Below, piece after piece: positions 8,450-18,596 of a stretch of DNA of 64,000 nucleotides; position 1 is the stretch's first letter, and the number at the start of each line of letters is the position of its first letter. Position numbers and translations under genes: made by a program. Under the pieces are notes generated by a model. That model worked only from the letters and a program-made list of their open reading frames with translations. It was not told the origin of the DNA and did no database searches. The DNA lies in NCBI RefSeq assembly GCF_029667115.1, contig NZ_JARUIU010000007.1, positions 1-64,000 of the forward strand, read 5' to 3'. Source of the DNA: Jeotgalibacillus sp. ET6. GTDB lineage: Bacteria > Bacillota > Bacilli > Bacillales > Jeotgalibacillaceae.

Positions 8450-8734
8450 TTGTTAAAACCATTAGGTGATCGCGTAGTAATTGAGTTGGTAGAGTCAGAA
8501 GAAAAAACATCAAGCGGGATTGTTCTTCCGGACAGCGCAAAAGAAAAGCCGCAGGAAGGCAGAATTGTTGCAGTCGGAACAGGACGCGTTCTTGAAAGCG
8601 GAGAAACTGTTGCACTTGAAGTATCTGTTGAAGACCGCATCATCTTCTCGAAATACGCTGGAACAGAAGTGAAATATCAAGGCAGTGAATACTTAATCCT
8701 TCGTGAGAGCGACATTTTAGCAATCGTTGGATAA
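8450..8734 (+). CDS. groES: Co-chaperonin GroES
   Basis: GroES is the heptameric lid of the GroEL folding chamber. The 94-aa sequence from [15 protein letters not shown] to ESDILAIVG matches B. subtilis GroES throughout, including the mobile loop ([14 protein letters not shown]). The start is TTG 8450, set by AAGGAGG eight bases upstream; a longer open frame from 8345 runs through the promoter and CIRCE and is not coding. groEL follows after 96 bp in the same operon. Confidence 0.97.
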   Translation: MLKPLGDRVVIELVESEEKTSSGIVLPDSAKEKPQEGRIVAVGTGRVLESGETVALEVSVEDRIIFSKYAGTEVKYQGSEYLILRESDILAIVG

Positions 8735-8737
8735 TGA

Positions 8738-10462
<1,725 letters not shown>

Positions 10463-10480
10463 TCATCGCCCGTAAATTAG

Positions 10481-10515
10481 AAAAATCCCTCCACTGTGTG
10501 TGGGGGGATTTTTTT
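10481..10515 (+). terminator. Terminator of the groESL operon
   Basis: AAAAATCCCTCC pairs with GGGGGGATTTTT around a 9-base loop and continues in Ts. It marks the right edge of the conserved block. Confidence 0.88.
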
Positions 10516-10654
10516 ATAATTGCATGAACATGTGAGAGGCATGCTTTGAACAATGCTTTCAACTTCTTATTGATATTATTGATCGACTTGTATTGAAATA
10601 GCAGGTATGAAACGAAAAGGGCCCTCTCATTTCAATGAGCGAGAGCTATACATA

Positions 10655-12208
10655 CTAAGCGTGTAACAACTCTTTATCCATCTGAGCAGATTGTCTATAC
10701 TCTTCCGCAGTGGCAAGTTTAGTGAATTGAATAGTTTTATTATGGTTATCTTTCACAACAGCTTCAATCTCAGCAAGTGAAACGTTAAAAAATTCTTTGC
10801 GCTCATTGATGCGATTTACACGACGATGGGTAAAGGTTCTGTGCAAGGTGTTTTCCAGCATTGGAGCGTCATCGCTAAATATCATGGCATGGACGTCAAA
10901 TAAGAATGGAACAGAAGCGTCACCCAGTTCTTTTACACGATCCAGTGGTTCTAAACGGCGGGTCATTCCGATCTTATACACGTTCTCTCCAAATGAGCCA
11001 ATGTTAGAAATGATATAAACATATCCTGCTCTAGTGTTTTGTGTTCTGAATAATACATCTTCTTTATTTTTTTGCGTCAATGTAAGTTGGTTTTCCAGCT
11101 CTTTAATTTTCTCCAAAAGTTTATCCTGTTCACCAGGATTTGATTCAGCAAGTTGAAGTTGAGCCTTTTCCAAAGCAAGTGTAAAATGCTTTTCTTCTTT
11201 TTCAACTTTTTCTTTTGCCTTCTCTAATTCTTTGAGTGCTTTTGCCTCTTCACGCATCTGCTCTCGAATTGCTGCCTGTTCTTCTTTTTCCTCTAACTTT
11301 TTCTGTTCGAATTCATACTTTAAATTTAACTCTTTTAGCTTTAGATTTAAATAATCACTTGTAATAGATACGTGCTGCATATCCGTCAATTTATTTATTT
11401 CAGTGAAAATCTTTACTATCCTTTTTTCACTAGCCTCAACATTGTTAAATTTCACTTTGCTAATTACGTTGTCACATTCATTATTGAAAGCACGTAGAAC
11501 TAATTTGACTGTGTCTAAAATAAATTCCTTACCTTTTTTCTTGTCATTGCTTATTGTCCAATCAGTTGAATGATTAGTTGCCCGCTTTTCTTTAACAAGT
11601 TTCTTTTGCTCATTTCGTAGTTCTAGGAGAGCATTTTGATACAGCTCGGAAGTTTCAAATCCATATTTAGGCTGATAAAATCCGAATGACTGCATTAAAA
11701 TATCTTCTTCCAAGTCAACAATTTGGCTCTTTAGTGAATCAACATTTTCACTTACCTGTTGTCTTGAAGATATGAGATCATTAAGAGAAGTCTCAACTTC
11801 CTTGTATTTATCCTCAAGTTCATTAAAATCTTCAAGCAACTGTACTTGATCCAATAGTGATTCCTTTTGTTTCTCCAAAAGATTATTTTGTTCTTTTAAC
11901 TTCTGTTTCAACTCAACTTCGTTTTGATAAGGTTTAAATTCCTCAAGTTCTGCAAGCAGCAATTGTTTTTGTGATAGTAACGAATCATATTGATTACGTA
12001 ATTCACTTGAGGCCTGTTTAATTTCTCCATACTCCTTAAAACCACTATTTTCCCATTCCGAACGAGCTTTTTTCATTTCTTTCTGTCGAAAGACTATGAG
12101 AGTAATAGCTGCTGCTAAAGGTAATATTAGAAACCACATAGTCATTAACAGTGAAATAAACCATACAGAATAATACCATCTTTCTTTATACAAAATAAAA
12201 TCCTCCAT
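10655..12208 (-). CDS. Membrane-anchored DUF4041 / GIY-YIG (Mug113) nuclease, SNIPE-like anti-phage protein
   Basis: Residues 12-40 form an N-terminal membrane helix, followed by a coiled coil (about 55-170). A DUF4041 domain covers roughly 172-300 (FGFYQPKYGF, KGKEFILDTVKLVLRAFNNEC). After a second charged coiled coil (300-390) comes a C-terminal GIY-YIG-like domain of the T5orf172/Mug113 group: GYVYI at 395-399, YKIGMTRR at 411-418, and the candidate catalytic Glu in MLENTLHRTF. Known: this architecture is that of SNIPE, an inner-membrane nuclease reported to cut phage DNA during injection. Inference: a phage-entry nuclease here too. It is transcribed alone from a low-GC stretch. Confidence 0.75.
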   Translation of the reverse strand: MEDFILYKERWYYSVWFISLLMTMWFLILPLAAAITLIVFRQKEMKKARSEWENSGFKEYGEIKQASSELRNQYDSLLSQKQLLLAELEEFKPYQNEVELKQKLKEQNNLLEKQKESLLDQVQLLEDFNELEDKYKEVETSLNDLISSRQQVSENVDSLKSQIVDLEEDILMQSFGFYQPKYGFETSELYQNALLELRNEQKKLVKEKRATNHSTDWTISNDKKKGKEFILDTVKLVLRAFNNECDNVISKVKFNNVEASEKRIVKIFTEINKLTDMQHVSITSDYLNLKLKELNLKYEFEQKKLEEKEEQAAIREQMREEAKALKELEKAKEKVEKEEKHFTLALEKAQLQLAESNPGEQDKLLEKIKELENQLTLTQKNKEDVLFRTQNTRAGYVYIISNIGSFGENVYKIGMTRRLEPLDRVKELGDASVPFLFDVHAMIFSDDAPMLENTLHRTFTHRRVNRINERKEFFNVSLAEIEAVVKDNHNKTIQFTKLATAEEYRQSAQMDKELLHA

Positions 12209-12543
12209 CCTACCATTTTAATAGTGGTTAATCTTATTTTTATTACAATAATTAAACAAATAAAGTAAAATTAAACCATGTATATAATAGCATTAATTAT
12301 CATTTAATAGATATATTTGTAGAAAATCTCTTGAAAAATATGTGACCAATTATCCCAAAATCATAATAATTGCGATACTTGGACCACTTATCGCTTGATT
12401 TCAACTTCTGTATAAACGAGTGATCGTGAAACTTTCCATTCACACAATCTCTATCAGGATATAATAAGTAAATAATCTAATGTTTACAAAGTGTATTAAA
12501 TTGATATTTATAAGTCCATTATTCATTTGAAGGAGGTATCACA
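12209..12543. other. AT-rich divergent intergenic region
   Basis: This 335-bp gap separates two divergent accessory genes and should contain both promoters. It is very AT-rich with no open frame of note; no clear -35/-10 pair stands out. The only firm element is GGAGG at 12531-12535 for the TTG start at 12544. Confidence 0.5.
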
Positions 12544-13341
12544 TTGTTAGCAGAAATACATAATAAAATATCTCAATCTGGCAGTAATTTATCTGATCGT
12601 TTGGAGGACAAGCTGACGGGAGATTTTTTTGGTGCGATTCGTTATCTCCCTTTTGAATCAGGATTGAAACAGGTCTTGGAAGCAACTAACTTCAAACAGA
12701 ATTTGGTTAAGGATCAGTGGGTAACTGAATTAAATAACCAAAGGGGTTATTCAGGAACATGGAGTTTTTGGCATCGTGAAGATGAGGGAGAGATCGATTT
12801 ATTACTTACGTTTCCTGACATGATCATTGGAATAGAAGTAAAATATCTCAGCGGAATCTCGTCTGAAGATGTTCCCGGATTAGATTTAGCGGGTCATGTA
12901 GATAGTGTAAATCAGCTTGCAAGATACTCCAGAATGCTGGATCGAATCTCTTTAGAGCGGAATGCTTACCTTATTTTTCTTTCTCCTTATGAAATGATGC
13001 ATGAGGTGAAGGCTTCAATGGAGGGAAGAAAGATTATTGCTCCATCAGTCGATGTTGGTTATTTGAACTGGGAAGACATTCACGAATCGTTAAAAATGAT
13101 AGATTTAAGCCTTCATGATCAGGGGCAGCAATACATTGTAGAGGATTTATTGCAGCTACTTGTGAAAAAGGGATTAATCCGCTTTAGAGGGTTTGGAGTT
13201 AATGAAAACACTGTAGCTATATCAAAAGCTCACTATCAATTTAACGAGGATCGGACTATAAGGGATCAGAAATGCTGGAACTGGCCTACTAAACAAATTA
13301 TTAAGGAGGAGCAATCATATGTTTTCGAATTCAGCGAGTGA
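12544..13341 (+). CDS. PD-(D/E)XK nuclease-superfamily protein, first gene of a two-gene accessory unit
   Basis: The 265-aa protein is soluble, with no signal or membrane segment. A PD-(D/E)XK core is visible: E83-I-D85 (EGEIDLLL), a short strand, then E98-V-K100 in GIEVKYLSG. A helical N-terminal segment precedes it, and a conserved-looking NQLARYSRML helix follows. The start is TTG 12544 with GGAGG ten bases upstream. Its last 23 bases overlap the next gene, which argues for a co-translated pair. I infer a DNA-directed defence or restriction role from fold and neighbourhood, but do not recognise a named system. Confidence 0.6.
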   Translation: MLAEIHNKISQSGSNLSDRLEDKLTGDFFGAIRYLPFESGLKQVLEATNFKQNLVKDQWVTELNNQRGYSGTWSFWHREDEGEIDLLLTFPDMIIGIEVKYLSGISSEDVPGLDLAGHVDSVNQLARYSRMLDRISLERNAYLIFLSPYEMMHEVKASMEGRKIIAPSVDVGYLNWEDIHESLKMIDLSLHDQGQQYIVEDLLQLLVKKGLIRFRGFGVNENTVAISKAHYQFNEDRTIRDQKCWNWPTKQIIKEEQSYVFEFSE

Positions 13342-13912
13342 GGTCGGAGCAAATATTTCTAATGCTGTTCATGTTTTAAAAGAAACCTATAAAAACTTAA
13401 ATAAATTATTTTCAGAGCTAGATAGGGTAGGAGAAGTTCATGGGTTTAATTCCATTACACCGAAGTTCTTACGCTGGAAGTCTGATTCAAACCCTGAAGG
13501 CTGGTTGACGAGCAACTTTATTAAGCTATATCAGCAAGAAGGTAATACTCCGCTAAAACATTTGCCTAATATGTTTGATGAAGATGTATTTGGTATTGAG
13601 GTTGATCTTGAAGGTGAAGAAAATTTCCCTGTTATTTCAATTGTCAAATTCAAATTTGATTTTGCCATTTGGACCAGAACACCAGCAACCTCAGATCACT
13701 CGATATTTTGGGATCCCTTCCGCAATGAAAGATTCTTTACTATTACTAAAGAAAATGAATTATGGACCAGTCAATCCACTGCAATAGGAAAATCAAGATA
13801 CTGGGGACTTGAAAAAGCAGTGGCGATAGGAATTCCTCTTTTAGCAGTGAATAGCCCAGAGGATATATCTGAAAAGATTTTTGAGAAAATGAAGTTGTTA
13901 GAAATTAATTAA
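13319..13912 (+). CDS. Hypothetical protein, partner of the upstream PD-(D/E)XK nuclease
   Basis: I do not recognise this 197-aa protein. It is soluble and acidic, with a helical N-terminus and a beta-rich middle (VISIVKFKFDFAIWT) that is aromatic-rich (WGLEKA, FWDPFRNERFF). The ATG is preceded by AAGGAGGAG and lies inside the upstream gene, so expression is linked. A regulatory or specificity subunit for the nuclease is a reasonable guess, without direct support. Confidence 0.5.
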   Translation: MFSNSASEVGANISNAVHVLKETYKNLNKLFSELDRVGEVHGFNSITPKFLRWKSDSNPEGWLTSNFIKLYQQEGNTPLKHLPNMFDEDVFGIEVDLEGEENFPVISIVKFKFDFAIWTRTPATSDHSIFWDPFRNERFFTITKENELWTSQSTAIGKSRYWGLEKAVAIGIPLLAVNSPEDISEKIFEKMKLLEIN

Positions 13913-14007
13913 TTTAAGTAGGCATTGTTGCTTTTAAAAGCATATTTGTTATTCAGAGTAATTTTAGATTATAGACAGATATTATTATAAAGGATGGGAA
14001 ACAACGT

Positions 14008-14994
14008 ATGGCATATAAAAATGCAACTGCGCTATTAGAAGAAAATAAAAATATCGATGAGCTAGTGAAGTATGATTTTAAACATGAAAGAGGCATTTAC
14101 AAAAAGGAAGAAAATATCGATTTATGGCTAGAGTATAGAAATGAAGGAAAAAAGTGGGACTGCGACGGAAGTGGAAATAATGGTACAAGGACATGTGAAT
14201 TAACACGTGATATTTACAAGGTGCTATGGGAATGGAATAGCGACAAAGAAAATAGATATAAAAGCACATGCTATTTTAGAGCTATGCTGATGGGGCCAGA
14301 TACGATGAATTCATTTTTTAATGTAATTACGCAAGTCATTCAAGTTGTAAATCTAAATGGAAAGATAGAATACTTTAAACAGATTAAAGGAAAAAGGCAT
14401 TGGAGTAAGCTAGATACTCGCCAAGAAGAATTTTTAAACTTAGTTAAATATGTACTAGAAAACAACGAGATTGGACCTTTACTTAAAGAATATGTGAGAT
14501 TAACTCACACGATTGGTAATTTTATATTAGTACCGAAAGGATTTAATGGCAGAAGAGCTATTAAAACTTCTGACTATTGGGATTTAAGCCTTCAGCTTAT
14601 GCAATTAGATAAGACTTGGCTTCAAGGTGAGTCTTTCAAAAAATATGTGAATACCTTTTTCTTATGGGATTATGTTGATGAAAAATATGAAGTCAAGTCT
14701 TTCTTTTCGGGTCATAGTTTACAAAATAAAAAGCCTGCTACAATTAATGAATGTGTTGAAATGCTTAAAACAATTACGAGTGCAATTGAGCGTAGAGGAT
14801 ATTTTATGATAGCAATGTTAAGAGCTGCTATAGAAGATCCTAAGCAATACAAAGAAATTATGAAGCAAATTATTAACTTAGATAAGTCAAATATGGAAAG
14901 CGCAGTACAAATTATTAGAAGAGAGATAAATCAAGATGAAAAAATCCTCGCTGTCTTAAATAAAATTTATACAAAGAAAGAGATACAAGTATAA
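14008..14994 (+). CDS. Hypothetical protein, possibly DUF6994-like, with an HNH-associated-type IGNF motif
   Basis: The 328-aa protein has no signal peptide. Residues 166-180 (THTIGNFILVPKGFN) resemble the HxxGN(L/F)xL motif seen in DUF262/DUF1524 and DUF6994 proteins, some linked to HNH nucleases and restriction of modified DNA. A Cys pair lies at 52 and 63. Codon use and AT content match the two preceding accessory genes rather than the core. It is 95 bp downstream of them with its own ribosome site (AAAGGATGGG). The family assignment is from memory of the motif and is tentative. Confidence 0.45.
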   Translation: MAYKNATALLEENKNIDELVKYDFKHERGIYKKEENIDLWLEYRNEGKKWDCDGSGNNGTRTCELTRDIYKVLWEWNSDKENRYKSTCYFRAMLMGPDTMNSFFNVITQVIQVVNLNGKIEYFKQIKGKRHWSKLDTRQEEFLNLVKYVLENNEIGPLLKEYVRLTHTIGNFILVPKGFNGRRAIKTSDYWDLSLQLMQLDKTWLQGESFKKYVNTFFLWDYVDEKYEVKSFFSGHSLQNKKPATINECVEMLKTITSAIERRGYFMIAMLRAAIEDPKQYKEIMKQIINLDKSNMESAVQIIRREINQDEKILAVLNKIYTKKEIQV

Positions 14995-15341
14995 TTGCCT
15001 TCCAAAATGAGAAAAAATTAGCGCTTGCTTCCTGGTTGATATCAGTTTTTAAATCCTGACCTGTATCGCCGAATTCATTTTCCTTCACTATCGAATAAAT
15101 GAAGACGTCAGTTTAATTTTACACTTCTGCAGTAAAGATCCACCACCGATTTTCCCTCCGATATCTTTCCTCCTCTTTTTCACCGTGTATAGTCTTCAAA
15201 CGATGTGATCCTCTTTTGTTGCTTTAGATTTCTCCTCTATAACCTCCGCTCTTTAACCTCCCCTCCAAAACCCTATCGAGCAAAAAGTGTGGTTTACATT
15301 ATTCATCAAGTTTTCCACTTGCACTAGAAATATCGATAACA
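14995..15341. other. Intergenic stretch after the accessory patch
   Basis: No convincing gene. The minus strand is purine-rich around 15140-15290, with a short open run containing IGGKIGGGS near 15160, which could be decayed coding DNA. No terminator with a clear T-run follows the gene ending at 14994. Confidence 0.4.
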
Positions 15342-15357
15342 TGACATACTAATGTCA
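15342..15357. promoter_or_regulatory. Operator copy 1, upstream of the WYL regulator
   Basis: The perfect palindrome TGACATACTAATGTCA is followed by AGTTAAAGAATTTACA. The same arrangement recurs at 16308, so it is likely the binding site of the WYL regulator encoded at 15393. Confidence 0.6.
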
Positions 15358-15392
15358 AGTTAAAGAATTTACAATAAGTAAGAGGTGATAGC

Positions 15393-16301
15393 ATGCAGAA
15401 AAGCAGGCTGTTTTATATTGTTTATATTTTGCTTGAAAAAGGATCTGTCACGGCTTCAGAATTAGCGGAGCATTTTGAAGTTTCAACACGAACTATCTAT
15501 CGGGATGTCGAGGCATTGAGTCAGGCGGGAGTTCCGATCTATGCAAAACAGGGAAAAGGAGGGGGCATCCATTTAGTTGACCGGTTTACGCTAAATAAGG
15601 TACTGCTTTCTGATAAGGAGCAGGACGAAATCCTTCTTGCTTTACAAAGCTTATCTGCTGTTCGGTTTCCGGATCTGGATCACGTGCAGTCTAAATTAAA
15701 CAGTTTATTTGAGAAAAATCGTGTGGATTGGATCGAAGTGGATTTCTCACCGTGGGGGAGCGGGAAGTGGCAAAAAGAGATCTTTCATCAATTGAAACAC
15801 GCCATCCTCAACCAGCAGTCCATCACATTTGACTATTATGGAAGTGATGGAGAAAAAAGCAGCCGGAAGGTCGCTCCAATCAAAATTCTATTTAAAGATA
15901 AGTCCTGGTATGTCCAAGGGCATTGCTTTGACCGTAATGCGTTAAGAACATTTAAACTTACACGTATGGCCGATCTATCGATTACAGATAAGTCTCCACT
16001 CTATGAATACCCGGAAAATCTAATCGCTGCAGCAGACTCAAAAGAAATCGAGACCAATAAAATCTCACTTAAGCTGAAAATAGCGGGTGAAGGAGCTTAC
16101 CGCGTATACGATGATTTTAATGCAGACGAGATAACTTTGGAGGGGGATGGATCTTATAGGATTAATGCCAATTTGCCAGGTGGTGAATGGTTGTTTAATT
16201 TCCTTCTTTCATATGGCAGTTTGCTTGAAGTGATGGAACCAAAACCGATCCGCTCTGAGTTGGCGAGACGGATTAAGAAGATGGCTGAAAACTATTTTTA
16301 G
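15393..16301 (+). CDS. HTH-WYL (YafY/YobV-type) transcriptional regulator
   Basis: The 302-aa regulator has an N-terminal winged helix (residues 1-60; SELAEHFEVSTRTIYRDVEAL) and a WYL ligand-sensing domain (about 135-215; SWYVQGHCF...RTFKLTRM), followed by the family WCX extension. WYL proteins can sense nucleic-acid or small ligands and control stress or defence genes. A palindromic site lies in front of this gene and again in front of the next, so I infer autoregulation and control of the three-gene unit downstream. Confidence 0.85.
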   Translation: MQKSRLFYIVYILLEKGSVTASELAEHFEVSTRTIYRDVEALSQAGVPIYAKQGKGGGIHLVDRFTLNKVLLSDKEQDEILLALQSLSAVRFPDLDHVQSKLNSLFEKNRVDWIEVDFSPWGSGKWQKEIFHQLKHAILNQQSITFDYYGSDGEKSSRKVAPIKILFKDKSWYVQGHCFDRNALRTFKLTRMADLSITDKSPLYEYPENLIAAADSKEIETNKISLKLKIAGEGAYRVYDDFNADEITLEGDGSYRINANLPGGEWLFNFLLSYGSLLEVMEPKPIRSELARRIKKMAENYF

Positions 16302-16307
16302 CTAACT

Positions 16308-16323
16308 TGACACATTGTTGTCA
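16308..16323. promoter_or_regulatory. Operator copy 2, upstream of the SnoaL-Dabb-tag unit
   Basis: TGACA-N6-TGTCA within TGACACATTGTTGTCA has the same 16-bp length as the site at 15342 and is likewise followed by GTTAAG...TTTACA. It begins seven bases after the end of the regulator gene. Confidence 0.6.
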
Positions 16324-16384
16324 GGTTAAGTCCTTTACACTAGCAGTAGCAAGTCAGCTTACTCATGTTAAGGAGGAAATCATT

Positions 16385-16726
16385 TTGGATATCAAACAAC
16401 TCCCACAAATCATTCAACAGTTTATTGCCGCTTCAAACAAACCTGATCCAAAGGCATTTCTTGATTGCTTCGCAGATGAAGCCATCGTTGTAGATGAAAG
16501 ACAAGAACGCGTGGGCAAGCCCGCGATAAAAAAATGGAGTGAAGACTTTCACTTTGGAGCAAATGTAAAGCTTGATCCCATTACAGCCCAACAAAACGAT
16601 GAGGAAATAATCGTCACCTTTAAGCTCTCTGGTGATTATGACAAAACAGGGTTGCCGGATCCATTGCTCCTGGATTTTCATTTTCAACTTCATGATGACA
16701 CGATAAAAAGCCTTTTGATCAATTAA
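16385..16726 (+). CDS. SnoaL-like / NTF2-fold small protein
   Basis: This roughly 113-aa single-domain protein has the NTF2-like pattern: helix QLPQIIQQFIAA, then DPKAFLDCFADEAIVVDERQ, then GKPAIKKW. Such proteins are often small-molecule binding or isomerase domains; nothing marks a substrate. I place the start at TTG 16385, eight bases after AAGGAGG, instead of at an upstream ATG that would run through the operator. It is first in a compact unit with a Dabb protein and tag. Confidence 0.7.
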   Translation: MDIKQLPQIIQQFIAASNKPDPKAFLDCFADEAIVVDERQERVGKPAIKKWSEDFHFGANVKLDPITAQQNDEEIIVTFKLSGDYDKTGLPDPLLLDFHFQLHDDTIKSLLIN

Positions 16727-16744
16727 ATAGCAAGGAGGGAAAGC

Positions 16745-17026
16745 ATGATAGTAAACAATGTACTACTGAAGTTAAATGACCGAGATAAAATCAACCAAAC
16801 TAAAAACATTCTTCTACGTATGAAAAACGAGATAAAGTATTTGCTTACCATACAGGTAGAGCTAAATACTCGTTCCGGAGAAGATGATTATGATTTGCTA
16901 TTTATCACTACTTTTAAAACGCACGAAGAGATGGAAAAATACCTTTCCCATCCAAAGCATATAGAAGCTGCCGAGTTTATTTCAAGTGTGCTGGATTCGC
17001 AGGCATCTGTTTGTTATGAGACATAG
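16745..17026 (+). CDS. Dabb-domain (stress-responsive alpha/beta barrel) protein
   Basis: The 93-aa protein is a dimeric alpha/beta-barrel type. Family features are the N-terminal strand MIVNNVLLKL, the central DYDLLFITTFKTHEEMEKYLSHPKH, and the closing strand. Dabb proteins are linked to stress responses and small aromatic substrates. It has a good ribosome site (AAGGAGGGAAAGC) and lies 18 bp after the SnoaL-like gene. Confidence 0.8.
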   Translation: MIVNNVLLKLNDRDKINQTKNILLRMKNEIKYLLTIQVELNTRSGEDDYDLLFITTFKTHEEMEKYLSHPKHIEAAEFISSVLDSQASVCYET

Positions 17027-17041
17027 GAAGGAGTGGGCGAG

Positions 17042-17608
17042 TTGACTGCATGTTTATGGCCAGGCGATAACCAGCGTATGAAAGAGTACCATGATAGGGA
17101 ATGGTGCATCCCAAACAAGGATGATCGATACATTTTTGAAATGCTCACTCTTGAAGGGGCTCAATCAGGATTGTCCTGGGATATTGTACTATCGAAACGG
17201 GAAAGTTATAAAAAAGCATTTCATAACTTTGATATCAGCTTCTGTGCGGAATTGACCGAAAGTGAACTGGAAGGAATAAAAGAAGAGCATCAAGTAATCA
17301 AACATATGGCTAAAATCCGATCCGTTCAACATAATGCCATCCAAACGTTAAAAATACAAAAAGAATTTGGAAGTCTATCCAATTTTCTTTGGGAATATGT
17401 GCACTTCACCCCCATCATCCACAACAGAAGCGCCGATGAGGATATTCCATCCCAAACTGATGTATCCATTCAATTAAGTAAAGACCTTAAAAAACGCGGC
17501 TTCAAGTTTGTTGGTCCTGTCACAGTCTATTCTTTTATGCAGGCTATCGGAATGGTTGATGACCATATTAACTCCTGCCCTTTTCATACTAGTCATAGGA
17601 CAAGCTAG
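17042..17608 (+). CDS. tag: DNA-3-methyladenine glycosylase I (Tag)
   Basis: Tag removes 3-methyladenine from DNA by hydrolysing the N-glycosidic bond in base-excision repair. The zinc-binding residues are recognisable: Cys near the N-terminus (TACLWPG), His in YHDREW, and the C-terminal DDHINSCPFH. The segment MLTLEGAQSGLSW is a family hallmark. I prefer TTG 17042 over GTG 17033, which lies within the AGGAAGGAG ribosome site. With the AlkD-like gene at 20071 the window has two alkylation-repair enzymes. Confidence 0.9.
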   Translation: MTACLWPGDNQRMKEYHDREWCIPNKDDRYIFEMLTLEGAQSGLSWDIVLSKRESYKKAFHNFDISFCAELTESELEGIKEEHQVIKHMAKIRSVQHNAIQTLKIQKEFGSLSNFLWEYVHFTPIIHNRSADEDIPSQTDVSIQLSKDLKKRGFKFVGPVTVYSFMQAIGMVDDHINSCPFHTSHRTS

Positions 17609-17689
17609 GGGAGGTTATAAAAGTTGAAGGAAACAGAAGTAAATGTAGCTTGGAAGCATGGAAAAGAAGGAAAAAACGACCGATCAAAA

Positions 17690-17715
17690 AGCCTGAGACA
17701 TATTTGTCTCAGGCT
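17690..17715 (-). terminator. Terminator of the GAF-STAS gene
   Basis: AGCCTGAGACA pairs with TGTCTCAGGCT around TATT. On the minus strand it is followed by TTTTT. Confidence 0.8.
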
Positions 17716-17735
17716 CATTCAAATTAATCTTCCTT

Positions 17736-18596
17736 CTACTTTCTATGAAGTTCAAATCCAATTTTATTAAGTGCACTTTCAACAGTGGATTCAATTTGAA
17801 ATTGATTTACATCTACATGTGAACGAATCGCTTGCATAGCTGTTTCCGGGCGAAGGCCTGTCAGGATTGGAATAATTCCCACCAAATCCAATAAATCTAC
17901 GATTCGCATGAGATACGTGACGACTTCATCATTCATTCGGGTGATGCCGGATAAATCAATGAGGATCGTATCCAGGGACAATTGCTGACTCTTGAGCAAG
18001 GTCAGCTCTGTAATCCTTTCTACTCTATTTAAATCGATATTCCCTATGATAGGTAAAATGGCTACTCCCTTTGTGATCGGCACGAGTGGTGCAGACAAAT
18101 CTTCTATCTGCTTAGTAGCCTCATCTAATTCTAAAACATAGGAAAGTAAAGAACTCATGGTTTGAAACAATCGTTTATCACGTTCGGATAAATCAAAATA
18201 ATTAGTATCCAGACCGCAAATCGTACCGTAATTTCTGCCGTCTTCATAATAGATCGGTACGCCGACAAAGCTTCCTCTTCCAAATGTCTCCGTCACGTTC
18301 AGCTCTTTGGATTGCTCATTTTGAGTAATATCAGGAATAAGGAGCACCCCTTTTCCATGATCCACACTCAGCTTACAAAAGGTATCCTTAAAAGGAGAGC
18401 TGTCCCCTTCGTTTAACAATGTTTCATTTTTATTTACCACTTTAACAATTTCATTGGTACTGCTATCATTTTTCGCAATAAATAATGTGTTAATATCCAA
18501 AAGTTCGCTGATGGTATGCAGGATACTTTCAGCAGCTTCATCGAAGTTTTTAAACCTGTGGAGGGCGAGGCGATTATAATCAGATGGTGAATTCAT
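17736..18596 (-). CDS. GAF-STAS protein of the RsbR/stressosome type
   Basis: An N-terminal GAF-like sensor (about residues 20-155; GVPIYYEDGRNYGTICGLD) is followed by a C-terminal STAS domain (about 165-280; VAILPIIGNID, TILIDLSGI). RsbR-type proteins with a sensory N-terminus and a STAS tail build the stressosome, which feeds stress signals to sigma B. The first STAS phosphorylation site region reads DLSGITRMNDEV, with T and S at positions where RsbT phosphorylates RsbR/RsbS. The start is ATG 18596, preceded by AAGGAAG; an upstream ATG at 18623 lacks a site. Confidence 0.8.
   Translation of the reverse strand: MNSPSDYNRLALHRFKNFDEAAESILHTISELLDINTLFIAKNDSSTNEIVKVVNKNETLLNEGDSSPFKDTFCKLSVDHGKGVLLIPDITQNEQSKELNVTETFGRGSFVGVPIYYEDGRNYGTICGLDTNYFDLSERDKRLFQTMSSLLSYVLELDEATKQIEDLSAPLVPITKGVAILPIIGNIDLNRVERITELTLLKSQQLSLDTILIDLSGITRMNDEVVTYLMRIVDLLDLVGIIPILTGLRPETAMQAIRSHVDVNQFQIESTVESALNKIGFELHRK

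Noticed and set aside
17624-17770. Small frame from TTG 17624 starting MKETEVNVAWKHGKEGKND
   Set aside because: The start slightly resembles OsmC-type proteins and has GGGGAGG upstream, but the frame runs through the terminator and antisense to the GAF-STAS gene; too little to call.
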